A stretch of DNA of 64,000 nt from Streptomyces sp. CB02959 (GTDB lineage: Bacteria; Actinomycetota; Actinomycetes; Streptomycetales; Streptomycetaceae), in NCBI RefSeq assembly GCF_002803155.1, contig NZ_NNBP01000039.1, positions 1 to 64,000 on the forward strand, given 5' to 3'. The notes below the pieces were generated by a model, which saw nothing but the letters and a program-made list of their open reading frames with translations, was not told the origin of the DNA and did no database searches. Shown here piece by piece: positions 16,436 to 25,059 of the stretch. How positions within the stretch are numbered: the stretch's first letter is position 1; each line of letters starts with the position of its first letter. A program made the translations under genes and the position numbers.

Positions 16436-17076
16436 ACGCGCCGCCGACCGCCGCCCACCGCGGCCTGCGGCGCTTCCGGGCCCCCGCGCCCCCGCCGCCC
16501 GAACGCTGCGAACTGTGCGGCATCGAACTCGCTGGCCGCCACCGCCACCTGGTCGACACCCGGAACCGCGCACTGGCCTGCGCCTGCCCGCACTGCGCGC
16601 TGCTCTTCGAGCGGCCCGGGGCCGGCGGCGGGCAGTTCCGCACCGTCCCGGACCGCTTCCTGACCGACCCCGCCCACCACCTCGACGACACGGTCTGGGA
16701 CCGGCTCCGGATCCCCGTCGGCGTCGCCTTCCTCCTGGACAACGCCGCCCTGGGCCGGGTGGTGGCGCTCTACCCCAGCCCGGCCGGCGCCACCGAGAGC
16801 GAACTCGACCCGGCCGCCTGGCAGGCCGTCCGCGACGCCACCCGACTGGCCGACCTGCTCACCCCCGACGTCGAGGCCCTGCTGCTGCACCGCGGCGACG
16901 GCCGCACCGACTGCCACCTGATCCCGGTCGACCTCGCCTACGAACTCACCGGCCGGCTAAGGCTGTTGTGGCGCGGCTTCGACGGCGGCGCCGAGGCCCG
17001 CGCCGCCCTGGCGGACTTCTTCGCCGACATCGCCCGCCGGGCCCGGGAACTGCGGGAGGAGGTCCGGCGGCCGTGA
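16432..17076 (+). CDS. DUF5947-type hydrogenase-cluster protein
   Basis: A 214-aa protein with GTG start overlapping the previous stop (GTGA). Near the N-terminus four-to-five Cys form a probable zinc or iron site (CELCG at about 24-28, then CACPHC about 30 residues later), rubredoxin-like in spacing. The rest has no recognised catalytic motif but is well conserved in composition (DRLRIPVGVAFLLDN; LLWRGFDGGAEARAALADFF). No signal peptide or membrane helix. Proteins of this kind are known mainly from Hhy-type hydrogenase clusters, so a role in assembling or partnering the hydrogenase is inferred from position alone. Confidence 0.72.
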   Translation: MNAPPTAAHRGLRRFRAPAPPPPERCELCGIELAGRHRHLVDTRNRALACACPHCALLFERPGAGGGQFRTVPDRFLTDPAHHLDDTVWDRLRIPVGVAFLLDNAALGRVVALYPSPAGATESELDPAAWQAVRDATRLADLLTPDVEALLLHRGDGRTDCHLIPVDLAYELTGRLRLLWRGFDGGAEARAALADFFADIARRARELREEVRRP

Positions 17077-17768
17077 CCGAGCTGTCCTTCGCCTGCACCG
17101 GCGTCCGCGCCGACCGCTACGCCGCCGCCCCGACCCTCCTCTTCCGGCTGCGGATCACCGCCGCCGGAGCGGCGCGGGTGCACGCCCTGGCACTGCGCTG
17201 CCAGCTGCGCATCGAACCGGCCCGGCGCGACTACGACGCCGAGGAGGCCGCCGCCCTGGCCGACCTCTTCGGAGTACGGTCCCGTTGGGGCAGCACCCTC
17301 AAGCCCCTCCAGTTCGCCCAGGTCTCCCAGATCGTCCCCGGATTCACCGGCGAGACCGAGGTGGACCTCCCGGTCCCGTGCAGCTACGACCTGGAGGTCG
17401 CCGCGGGCCGTTACGTCCACGCCCTGCGCGACGGCGAGGTGCCGCTGCTGCTGCTCTTCTCCGGCACCGTCTTCGCCGGTCCGGGCGGCTTCCAGGTCAC
17501 CCCGGTGCCCTGGCACAAGGAAGCCGAGTGCCGGCTCCCGACCGCCGTGTGGCGGGAGATGACCGACACCCACTTCCCCGGTTGCGGCTGGCTGCGGCTG
17601 CCGCGGGAGAGCCTGGACGGGCTGCTGGCGTTCCGGTCCCGGCACGCCCTGCCGTCCTGGGAGGCCACCGTCGCGGCGCTGCTGGCCGCCGCGGACGGCA
17701 CCGGACGGGGATCCCCCGGCTTCCCCACCGCCGTCGCCCGCCCCGCCACCGAGAGGACCGCACCGTGA
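17073..17768 (+). CDS. DUF6084-type hydrogenase-cluster protein
   Basis: A 231-aa soluble protein; GTG start overlapping the preceding stop by 4 bases. It has alternating beta-strand sequence (FRLRITAAGAARVHALALRC, CQLRIEPARRDYDAEE) and a Trp/Pro-rich core around VTPVPWHKEAECRLPTAVWR, suggesting a beta-sandwich or beta-barrel. No metal-binding Cys pairs and no enzyme motif. The C-terminal Ala/Gly-rich tail is low complexity. It is strictly coupled to its neighbours, so its job is probably tied to hydrogenase assembly, stability or docking. No experimental function is known to me. Confidence 0.7.
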   Translation: MTELSFACTGVRADRYAAAPTLLFRLRITAAGAARVHALALRCQLRIEPARRDYDAEEAAALADLFGVRSRWGSTLKPLQFAQVSQIVPGFTGETEVDLPVPCSYDLEVAAGRYVHALRDGEVPLLLLFSGTVFAGPGGFQVTPVPWHKEAECRLPTAVWREMTDTHFPGCGWLRLPRESLDGLLAFRSRHALPSWEATVAALLAAADGTGRGSPGFPTAVARPATERTAP

Positions 17769-19162
17769 CCACCCCCGCGCCCACGGACCCCCTGGCCGAC
17801 CGGTTCGCCGTCGCCCGGCAGGTCGCGGACGCCGTGCTCTTCGAGGGGTACGTGCTCTACCCCTACCGGGCGTCCGCCGCCAAGAACCGGCTGCGCTGGC
17901 AGTTCGGCGTCCTCGTGCCGCCCGGCTGGGGCGCCGACCGGGCCGAACACTCCCACCAGCGCACCGAATGCCTCATGGAACCCCGCGCCGGCGCCCGGCT
18001 CCGCGCCGAGCTCAGGTTCCTGCGCGCCCAGCGGCGCACCGTCCAACGCCGGTGCCCCGACGGCGAGTTCGTGACCGTACCGGAACTGGAACTGCCCGAC
18101 CGGGTGCTGGTCCCGTGGGACGAGGGCACCGAGGAGCGCTGCCCGCTCGACGTGGCGGTCGCCGACCTCGCAGGGGACGGCGTCACCGTCCCGCTGACCT
18201 GGCCGCCGGGCGAGGACACCGAGCCGGTGCACGACGCCGACGGCCGGCTCGTCGGCCGACTGGTGCGCCGCCGCGAGGAGATCAGCGGCGAGCTGCGGCT
18301 GACCGCCGAGGAGATCGCCGGCCCGTACGCGGTGCTGAAGCTGACCGCGACGGTGCACAACACCAGCGGCTGGGTCCCGGACCCGGCGGCGGACGACCGG
18401 GACGCGGCCCTGCCCCGCTCACTGGTCGCCGCGCACCTCCTCCTCGGCCTGAGCGCCGGCCGGTTCCACTCCCAGACCGACCCGCCCGAATGGGCCCGGG
18501 GCGCGGTCGCCGACTGCCGCAACGAACACACCTGGCCGGTGCTGGCCGGCCCGCCCGGGAGCACCGAGGTGATGCTGTCCGCCCCGATCATCCTGGAGGA
18601 CCACCCGGCCGTTGCCCCCGAGAGCCCCGGCCCGCTCTACGACGCCCTGGAGATCGACGAGATCCTCGCCCTCCGCACGGCGGCCCTCACCGACCAGGAG
18701 AAGCGCGAGGCCCGCGGCACCGACCCCCGGGCCGCCGAGGTGATCGCCCTCGCCGACGGGATGCCGCCCGAGGTGCTGGAGCGGCTGCACGGTGCCGTAC
18801 GGGCGCTGCGCGAGGTCACCGAGCCCGCCCCGGCCGCGGAACCGGCCCGCCCGGACACGCCCTGGTGGGACCCGGCCGGTGACCGCGACCTGGACCCGCT
18901 GACCGACCGGATCATCGTCGACGGCCGCTCGGTCGGCGCCGGCAGCCGGGTGGCGCTGCGCCCCGGCCGACGCCGCACCGACGCCCAGGACTTCTTCCTG
19001 CACGGGCGCGCCGCGCAGGTCGAGGCCGTCCTGCACGACGTGGACGGCGGGGTGCACCTCGCGGTGACCGTCGAGGGCGACCCGGGCGCCGACATCCGGC
19101 GCGAACAGGGCCGCTTCCTCTACTTCCAACCCGACGAACTCGCGCCCCTGGAGAACGAGTGA
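17765..19162 (+). CDS. Large uncharacterised hydrogenase-cluster protein (465 aa)
   Basis: GTG start overlapping the DUF6084 stop. N-terminal segment (LFEGYVLYPYRASAAKNRLR, residues about 28-47), then beta-rich sequence with TVHNTSGW, and a central part AAHLLLGLSAGRFHSQTDPP. The acidic region LYDALEIDEILALRTAALTD is followed by the charged helix EKREARGTDPRAAEVIALAD. The C-terminal 90 residues (DGRSVGAGSRVALRPGRRRT then AQDFFLHGR) end in YFQPDELAPLENE. No Cys clusters, membrane helices or known catalytic signature. Its stop overlaps the protease start. Probably an assembly or scaffold factor; this is inference from position only. Confidence 0.72.
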   Translation: MTTPAPTDPLADRFAVARQVADAVLFEGYVLYPYRASAAKNRLRWQFGVLVPPGWGADRAEHSHQRTECLMEPRAGARLRAELRFLRAQRRTVQRRCPDGEFVTVPELELPDRVLVPWDEGTEERCPLDVAVADLAGDGVTVPLTWPPGEDTEPVHDADGRLVGRLVRRREEISGELRLTAEEIAGPYAVLKLTATVHNTSGWVPDPAADDRDAALPRSLVAAHLLLGLSAGRFHSQTDPPEWARGAVADCRNEHTWPVLAGPPGSTEVMLSAPIILEDHPAVAPESPGPLYDALEIDEILALRTAALTDQEKREARGTDPRAAEVIALADGMPPEVLERLHGAVRALREVTEPAPAAEPARPDTPWWDPAGDRDLDPLTDRIIVDGRSVGAGSRVALRPGRRRTDAQDFFLHGRAAQVEAVLHDVDGGVHLAVTVEGDPGADIRREQGRFLYFQPDELAPLENE

Positions 19163-19737
19163 GCAGCGACCCGCCCCCCACCCCGCCACCCGGCCGCACC
19201 CTGATCGCGGGCGTCGGCAACATCTTCCTCGGCGACGACGGCTTCGGCGTCGAGGCGGTCCGCGCGCTCGGGGCGCACACCCTGCCCGACGGGGTGGAAC
19301 TGGTCGACGCCGGCGTCCGCGGCGTTCACCTCGCCTACCGGATGCTGGACGGGTACGACACGGTGCTTCTGGTGGACGCCGCGGCGCGAGGCGGCGAGCC
19401 CGGCGCGCTCTACCTCCTCGACGCCACCGACCCCGCCGACACCGTCGCCCGCCCCGAGAACACCCCGATCGACGCCCACCACATGACCCCCGACGCCGTC
19501 CTGGCGCTGCTCGACACGCTCAGCGCGGGCACCGGCACCCGACGCCCGCAACGCGTCCTGGTCGTCGGCTGCGAACCCGCCGACACCGCCGAAGGCATCG
19601 GCCTGAGCGCGCCGGTCGCCACCGCCGTCGACGAGGCCGTCCGGCTCGTGCTGCGGCTGGTCGGCGCCGACGAACCGGAGCCGGCTGCCACCGGTGCCCC
19701 GGCCGCCACCAGTGAGAGGAACACGACACCATGCTGA
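19159..19737 (+). CDS. Hydrogenase maturation protease (HybD family)
   Basis: A 192-aa nickel-dependent endopeptidase that clips the C-terminal tail of the large subunit once nickel is inserted. The N-terminal motif GVGNIFLGDDGFGVEAV carries the first metal-binding acidic residue; LLVDAAARGG carries the second, and HHMTPDAVLALLDTL the His ligand. GTG start 19159 overlaps the upstream stop. The C-terminal 20 residues are a low-complexity Ala/Pro extension beyond the usual 150-170-aa family length. Its presence agrees with the uncut tail after DPCLPCGVH in the large subunit. Confidence 0.93.
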   Translation: MSSDPPPTPPPGRTLIAGVGNIFLGDDGFGVEAVRALGAHTLPDGVELVDAGVRGVHLAYRMLDGYDTVLLVDAAARGGEPGALYLLDATDPADTVARPENTPIDAHHMTPDAVLALLDTLSAGTGTRRPQRVLVVGCEPADTAEGIGLSAPVATAVDEAVRLVLRLVGADEPEPAATGAPAATSERNTTPC

Positions 19738-19832
19738 AGATCGCCCTCGGCGGGGCCCTGGCCGCCGCCCTCGCGCTCGCCCTGCGCAACCTGCCCGACG
19801 TCAAGCGCTATCTGCGGATGCGCGCCATGTGA
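19731..19832 (+). CDS. 33-aa membrane microprotein (DUF6893-like)
   Basis: A short gene overlapping the protease stop by 7 bases (ATGCTGA), preceded by GAGAGGA. The product is a single hydrophobic helix (LGGALAAALALALRNL) followed by a basic tail PDVKRYLRMRAM. The tail motif RYLRMR(R/A)M is that of small DUF6893-type actinobacterial proteins. It is easy to miss because it is short. Position inside the hydrogenase operon, with translational coupling and good codon usage, argues it is real. It could anchor the hydrogenase, which itself lacks a membrane helix, at the membrane; this is only an inference. Confidence 0.75.
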   Translation: MLKIALGGALAAALALALRNLPDVKRYLRMRAM

Positions 19833-19981
19833 GGCAGGGGCGGTCCCGCGGGCGGCGGGCGCGCTGCACCGAACGGTGTATGCCACCGCGCCGCCCCGGC
19901 GAGGCACCCCGGACGCCCCGGGACCGCACCGTCTAATGAAGCCAGCGGCAACCGGTCGTCACACCAGAGAGAGACGGACCG

Positions 19982-20362
19982 ATGCACGAGATGTCCATCG
20001 CGCTGGCGGTCATCGACCAGGTGGAAAGCGCGGTACGGCCCGCCGGCGCGACCGCGGTCAGCCGCGTCCGGCTCCAGGTCGGCGAACTGGCCGGCGTGGT
20101 CCCCGACGCCCTGGCCTTCTCCTTCCAGCTCGCGTGCGAGGGCACGGTGCTGGCCGGCGCCGAGCTGATCACCGAACCGGTCGCGGCCCGGGCCCGCTGC
20201 GGTCCCTGCGACCGGACCTGGCCGGCGGGCATGCCGCCGCGCCTGAGCTGCCCCGGGTGCGGCGGGGCGTCCGTGCAGCTGCTGTCCGGCCGCGAACTGC
20301 GGATCGCCGACGTCAGCTGGCACGACGCCCCGGCACCCCCTCCGACGCACGAGGAGCGCTGA
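19982..20362 (+). CDS. hypA: Hydrogenase nickel incorporation protein HypA
   Basis: A 126-aa metallochaperone that with HypB delivers nickel to the large subunit. The N-terminal MHEMSIA carries the nickel-binding His2. The zinc ribbon is formed by CGPC (residues about 73-76) and CPGCGG (about 90-95). The C-terminus after the zinc domain has a short Pro-rich tail. A 149-bp gap from the microprotein gene, with an AGAGAGA purine-rich site before the ATG, leaves room for an internal promoter (a TCTAATGA stretch at 19933-19940 is a weak -10 candidate). It is 4 bp from hypB. Confidence 0.95.
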   Translation: MHEMSIALAVIDQVESAVRPAGATAVSRVRLQVGELAGVVPDALAFSFQLACEGTVLAGAELITEPVAARARCGPCDRTWPAGMPPRLSCPGCGGASVQLLSGRELRIADVSWHDAPAPPPTHEER

Positions 20363-20366
20363 TCCC

Positions 20367-21125
20367 ATGTGCCGTGTCCTTGACCTGCAACAGGCCGTGC
20401 TCGCCAAGAACGACGCCTGCGCCCACACCCTGCGCGAGGAACTGGCGGCCCGCGGCACCGCGGTCGTCAACCTGCTCTCCAGTCCGGGCAGCGGCAAGAC
20501 CGCCCTGCTGGAACGCGAGCTGATCCTCGCCCGGGAACGCGGGGTGCCGGTCGCGGCGCTCACCGCCGACCTCGCCACCGAGAACGACGCGATCCGGCTG
20601 GCCCGCTCCCGAGTCCCCGTCAAACAGGTGCTCACCGACGGGCTGTGCCACCTGGAGGCCGAGATGCTCGGCGGGCACCTGGACGGCTGGCTGCCCACCG
20701 GGACCCGGCTGCTGTTCGTCGAGAACGTCGGGAACCTGGTCTGTCCCGCCTCGTACGACCTGGGGGAGACCCTGCGGGTGGTGCTCGCCTCGGTGACCGA
20801 GGGCGAGGACAAACCCCTCAAGTACCCCACCGCCTTCGGCCTGGCCCATCTGGTCCTGATCACCAAGACCGACATCGCCGCGGCGGTGGACTTCGACGAG
20901 GCGGCCTTCCGCGCCAACGTGGAGCAGGTCAACCCCGGTGCCGAGGTCGTCCGCACCTCGGTCCGCGGCGGCGAGGGCCTCGGGACGCTGCTGGACCGGG
21001 CCCTGGCGGCCCGGGACCGCGGACCGGCACACATCCCGGTGATGACCCGTCAGTCGCACCACGTGCACGACGGCCCGGCGGACCGGACCGGCGACCGCGA
21101 CGCGGTGGCGTCGAGCCGCTCATGA
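20367..21125 (+). CDS. hypB: Hydrogenase nickel GTPase HypB
   Basis: A 252-aa GTPase whose hydrolysis drives nickel transfer. The P-loop is SSPGSGKT (residues about 38-45). Metal residues Cys and His occur in DGLCHLEAEML, switch residues in FVENVGNLVCPA, and base specificity in ITKTD. It lacks the N-terminal His-rich nickel-storage tract seen in some relatives; instead the C-terminus has a short HHVHD segment. It starts 4 bp after hypA, and its stop overlaps the hypF start (ATGA). Confidence 0.96.
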   Translation: MCRVLDLQQAVLAKNDACAHTLREELAARGTAVVNLLSSPGSGKTALLERELILARERGVPVAALTADLATENDAIRLARSRVPVKQVLTDGLCHLEAEMLGGHLDGWLPTGTRLLFVENVGNLVCPASYDLGETLRVVLASVTEGEDKPLKYPTAFGLAHLVLITKTDIAAAVDFDEAAFRANVEQVNPGAEVVRTSVRGGEGLGTLLDRALAARDRGPAHIPVMTRQSHHVHDGPADRTGDRDAVASSRS

Positions 21126-23593
21126 CCGTCGGGCAGCCCGGTACCGGCACTGTTCCCCCCGCTCTGGAACCGGCTGGAGCAGGGGAGGCCCCCACCCCCG
21201 GGGCGGCTCGCGCCGTGCGCCCTGCCGAGACCTCCGCCGCGGCCGCCGCCCGCCGCCGGATCACCGTGCGCGGCATCGTCCAGGGCGTCGGATTCCGCCC
21301 GTTCGTCCACAGCCTCGCCATGGAACTGGGCCTGACCGGCCACGTCAGCAACACCGGCGAGGGTGTGGTCGCCGAGATCGAGGGGCCGCCCGGCGCCCTG
21401 CACCGCTTCGGCACACGGCTGCGCGCCGAGGCGCCCCCGCTCGCGGTCGTCGAAGCGGTGGACGGCGAGGACATCGCGGTCACCGGCGGCACCGGCTTCG
21501 CCATCCTCGCCTCCCACACCCGCGGCCCCGCCCGCACCCTGGTCGCCCCGGACGCCGCCACCTGCGACGCCTGCCTGGCCGAGCTGACCGACCCGGCCGA
21601 CCGCCGCTACCGGCACCCCTTCGTCACCTGCACGCACTGCGGCCCCCGCTTCACCATCGTCCGCGCACTGCCCTACGACCGCGCCCAGACCACCATGGCC
21701 GGCTTCCCGATGTGCCCGCGCTGCGCGGCCGAGTACGCCGACCCGGCCGACCGCAGGTTCCACGCCCAGCCCCTGGCCTGCCACGACTGCGGTCCCCGGC
21801 TGCGGCTGCTGGCCGCCGACCCGGACGGCCCCGGCGGCGCGCCGCGGCCGCTGCCCGGCGACCCGCTGGCCGGCACCCGACGGCTGCTCGCCGAGGGCGC
21901 GATCGTCGCCGTCAAGGGACTCGGCGGCTACCACCTGGTGTGCGACGCCGGGAACGACCGCGCGGTGGCCGAGCTGCGGCGCCGCAAGGCCCGCGGCGAC
22001 AAGCCGTTCGCGCTGATGGCACGCCACCTCGACGACGTGGCCCAGCTGGTGGAGGCCGGCACCGCGGAACGGGCGCTGCTCACCGGGCCGGTGCGGCCGA
22101 TCGTGCTGCTGCGCCGGCGCCCCGGTGGGCCCGCGCCCGACGCGCCCACCGTCGCCGCCGCCGTCGCCCCCGGCTGCCCCGACCTCGGGCTGATGCTCCC
22201 CTACACCCCGCTGCACCACCTGCTGTTCGGCCTGCCGGGCGACCCTCCGGGGCCCCGGCTGCTGGTGATGACCAGCGGCAACGTGGCGGGCGACCCCCTC
22301 GTCACCGACGACGCGGACGCCCTGGAGCGGCTGGTGCACCTGGCGGACGCCTGGCTCGCCCACGACCGGGCGATCCAGGTCCCGTGCGACGACTCGGTGG
22401 TCCGGATCAGCGACGGCGAGCCGCTGTACGTCCGGCGCTCGCGCGGCTGCGCCCCGTACCCGGTGCCGCTCCCGGTGCCGGTCCGGCCCGCGCTGGCCAC
22501 CGGCGGGGACCTCAAGACCGTGCTGTGCCTGGGGGAGGGGCGCCGGGCCTGGCTGTCCGCGCACATCGGCGACATGGACGACCTGGCCACCCAGTTGGCT
22601 TTCGAACGGGCCGGTGCGCACCTGGAGACCCTCACCGGGGTCCGGCCGCGGCTGCTCGCCACCGACCGGCACCCCGGCTACCGCACCGGCCAGTGGGCCC
22701 GCCGGCACACCCGCGGCCGCCCCCTGGTCCGGGTCCAGCACCACCACGCCCACATCGCCGCCGCCATGGCCGAACACGGCCTGGACGGCCGGCAGCCGGT
22801 GATCGGCGTCGCCTTCGACGGCGCCGGCTACGGCGACGACGGCGCGCTCTGGGGCGGCGAGATCCTCCTCGCCGACTACGCCGGGTACCGCCGCTTCGCC
22901 CAACTCGGCTACGTCCCGCAGCCCGGCGGCGACATCGCCGTCCGCCGCCCCTACCGGATGGCCCTCGCCCACCTGCACGCCGCCGGCCTGCCCTGGACCC
23001 CCGACCTGCCGCCGGTGGCCGCCTGCCCGCCCGAGGAACTGCCGCTGCTGGAACGCCAGTTGGAGCGCGACATCAACTGCGCGCCGACCTCCAGCATGGG
23101 CCGGCTCTTCGACGCGGTCTCCTCGCTCGCCGGCATCTGCCACCATGCCGGCTACGAGGCCCAGGCCGCCGTAGCGCTGGAGGCCGCCGCCCGCACCGCC
23201 GGCGACGACCGCGGCCCCGGCTACACCTTCGCGCTGCGCACCGGCGCCCCGGCGGGCGGTGGCGCCGCGCTGGTCGCCGACCCCGCCCCGGTCCTCGCCG
23301 CGGTCGCCGAGGACGTGTCCGCGGGCACCGGCCCGGCGTTGATCGCGGCTCGCTTCCACGCCGCGGTCGCCGGACTGGTCCGGCGCTGCTGCGGCCTGGC
23401 CCGGGAGCGCACCGGCCTGGCGACCGTGGCGCTGACCGGCGGAGTGTTCGCCAACACCCTGCTGGCCGAGTCCGCCGCCCGGATGCTGCGGCAGGACGGC
23501 TTCACCGTGCTGCGGCACCGCCTGGTCCCGCCCAACGACGGCGGACTGGCCCTCGGCCAACTGCTGGTCGCGGCCCGCAGGCGCGACGCCTAG
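21122..23593 (+). CDS. hypF: Carbamoyltransferase HypF
   Basis: An 823-aa enzyme that turns carbamoyl phosphate into the cyanide ligand precursor. Domains in order: acylphosphatase (VRGIVQGVGFRPFVH, about 40-130), two zinc fingers (CDACL..CTHCGPR and CPRC..CHDCGPR, about 145-220), a YrdC-like carbamoyl-adenylate domain (about 250-430), and a Kae1-like carbamoyltransferase domain with the metal motif VQHHHAHIAA and GVAFDGAGYGDDGALWGGE. The ATG overlapping the hypB stop is chosen; the first 45 residues are a Pro/Ala-rich extension, so an internal start is possible. A 45-bp gap precedes hypC. Confidence 0.96.
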   Translation: MTVGQPGTGTVPPALEPAGAGEAPTPGAARAVRPAETSAAAAARRRITVRGIVQGVGFRPFVHSLAMELGLTGHVSNTGEGVVAEIEGPPGALHRFGTRLRAEAPPLAVVEAVDGEDIAVTGGTGFAILASHTRGPARTLVAPDAATCDACLAELTDPADRRYRHPFVTCTHCGPRFTIVRALPYDRAQTTMAGFPMCPRCAAEYADPADRRFHAQPLACHDCGPRLRLLAADPDGPGGAPRPLPGDPLAGTRRLLAEGAIVAVKGLGGYHLVCDAGNDRAVAELRRRKARGDKPFALMARHLDDVAQLVEAGTAERALLTGPVRPIVLLRRRPGGPAPDAPTVAAAVAPGCPDLGLMLPYTPLHHLLFGLPGDPPGPRLLVMTSGNVAGDPLVTDDADALERLVHLADAWLAHDRAIQVPCDDSVVRISDGEPLYVRRSRGCAPYPVPLPVPVRPALATGGDLKTVLCLGEGRRAWLSAHIGDMDDLATQLAFERAGAHLETLTGVRPRLLATDRHPGYRTGQWARRHTRGRPLVRVQHHHAHIAAAMAEHGLDGRQPVIGVAFDGAGYGDDGALWGGEILLADYAGYRRFAQLGYVPQPGGDIAVRRPYRMALAHLHAAGLPWTPDLPPVAACPPEELPLLERQLERDINCAPTSSMGRLFDAVSSLAGICHHAGYEAQAAVALEAAARTAGDDRGPGYTFALRTGAPAGGGAALVADPAPVLAAVAEDVSAGTGPALIAARFHAAVAGLVRRCCGLARERTGLATVALTGGVFANTLLAESAARMLRQDGFTVLRHRLVPPNDGGLALGQLLVAARRRDA

Positions 23594-23638
23594 CCCCCGT
23601 ATGAACCCGCATCCGCACCCGCACGACGAGGAGGACCC

Positions 23639-23938
23639 ATGTGCCTGGCGGTGCCCGGCAAGGTGATGGAGATCGAGGAACGGGACGGCACCCGGATGGC
23701 CACCGTCGACTTCGGCGGGGTGGTCAAGGAGGTGTGCCTGGAATACGTCCCGGACCTCGCGGTCGGTGAGTACGCGATCGTCCACGTGGGCTTCGCGCTG
23801 CAGCGGCTCGACGAGGAGTCGGCCCGCCGGACCCTGGCCCTCTTCGAGGAACTCGGGCTGCTCCAGGAGGAGTTCGGAGACCCCTGGGAAGCGGCCGCCG
23901 GCCGGGACGAACCACAGGCGCAGGAGGCGCGGCAGTGA
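23639..23938 (+). CDS. hypC: Hydrogenase chaperone HypC
   Basis: A 99-aa chaperone carrying the Fe(CN)2CO moiety between HypD and the large subunit. It begins MCLAVPGKV, with the essential Cys2 exposed after removal of Met. The OB-fold core runs through VDFGGVVKEVCLEYVPD and ends with the helix ALFEELGLLQEEFGD; a 15-residue charged tail is extra. GAGGAGG precedes ATG 23639. The stop overlaps the GTG of hypD. Confidence 0.96.
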   Translation: MCLAVPGKVMEIEERDGTRMATVDFGGVVKEVCLEYVPDLAVGEYAIVHVGFALQRLDEESARRTLALFEELGLLQEEFGDPWEAAAGRDEPQAQEARQ

Positions 23939-25059
23939 AGTACATCGACGAGTTCCAGAACCCGGAGCTGGCCCGGCGGCTGCTGGACGACATCCGCGCC
24001 GCCGCGACCCGGCCGTGGGCCCTGATGGAGGTCTGCGGCGGCCAGACGCACACCATCATCCGGCACGGCATCGACCAACTCCTGCCCGACGAGGTCGAGT
24101 TGATCCACGGGCCGGGCTGCCCGGTGTGCGTCACCCCGCTGGCCGTCATCGACAAGGCGCTGGACATCGCCGCCCGCCCCGAGGTGATCTTCTGCTCGTT
24201 CGGCGACATGCTCCGGGTGCCGGGCACCGACCGCGACCTGTTCCGGGTGCGCAGCGAGGGCGGCGACGTCCGCGTCGTCTACTCCCCGCTGGACGCGCTG
24301 AAGATCGCCCAGCAGAACCCGCACCGCGAGGTGGTGTTCTTCGGCATCGGCTTCGAAACCACCGCCCCGCCCAACGCCATGACGGTCTATCAGGCCCGCA
24401 AGCTGGGCATGCGCAACTTCAGCATGCTGGTCTCGCACGTCCGGGTACCGCCCGCGATCGAGGCGATCATGACCTCGCCGAGCTGCCGGGTCCAGGCGTT
24501 CCTGGCCGCCGGCCACGTGTGCAGCGTGATGGGCACCGACGAGTACCCCGCACTCGCCGACCGCTTCCGGGTGCCGATCGTCGTCACCGGCTTCGAACCG
24601 CTGGACATCCTGGAGGGCATTCGCCGCACCGTCCGGCAGCTGGAACGCGGTGAGCACACCGTCGACAACGCCTACCCGCGCGCCGTCCGCCCCGACGGCA
24701 ACCCGGCCGCCCGGGCCATGCTGGCCGACGTCTTCGAGGTCACCGACCGCGCCTGGCGCGGCATCGGCACCATCCCCGCCAGCGGCTGGCGGCTCTCCGA
24801 GCGCTACCGCGACTACGACGCGGAACACCGCTTCCCGGTCGACGGCATCGCCACCCGCGAGCCCGCGGCCTGCCGCAGCGGCGAAGTCCTGCAAGGGCTG
24901 CTCAAACCCCACGAGTGCGAGGCGTTCGGCACCACCTGCACCCCGCGCAATCCGCTCGGCGCCACCATGGTCTCCAGCGAGGGCGCCTGCGCCGCCTACT
25001 ACCTGTACCGCCGGCTCGGCAGCACGCCGACCCCCTTGGAGGCGACCCCCGTTGTCTGA
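23935..25059 (+). CDS. hypD: Hydrogenase maturation scaffold HypD
   Basis: A 374-aa [4Fe4S] protein on which the Fe(CN)2CO unit is assembled. Seen: MEVCGGQTHTIIRHGI, with the catalytic Cys, and HGPGCPVCVTPL, and the C-terminal cluster Cys in CRSGEVLQGLLKPHECEAFG and CTPRNPLGATMVSSEGACAAYY. GTG start overlaps the hypC stop. The next start (TTG) lies within its last three codons. Confidence 0.96.
   Translation: MKYIDEFQNPELARRLLDDIRAAATRPWALMEVCGGQTHTIIRHGIDQLLPDEVELIHGPGCPVCVTPLAVIDKALDIAARPEVIFCSFGDMLRVPGTDRDLFRVRSEGGDVRVVYSPLDALKIAQQNPHREVVFFGIGFETTAPPNAMTVYQARKLGMRNFSMLVSHVRVPPAIEAIMTSPSCRVQAFLAAGHVCSVMGTDEYPALADRFRVPIVVTGFEPLDILEGIRRTVRQLERGEHTVDNAYPRAVRPDGNPAARAMLADVFEVTDRAWRGIGTIPASGWRLSERYRDYDAEHRFPVDGIATREPAACRSGEVLQGLLKPHECEAFGTTCTPRNPLGATMVSSEGACAAYYLYRRLGSTPTPLEATPVV

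Noticed and set aside
21050..23785. A 911-codon minus-strand open frame opposite hypF
   Set aside because: It lies entirely antisense to a well-supported hypF with all motifs; it is low-complexity.
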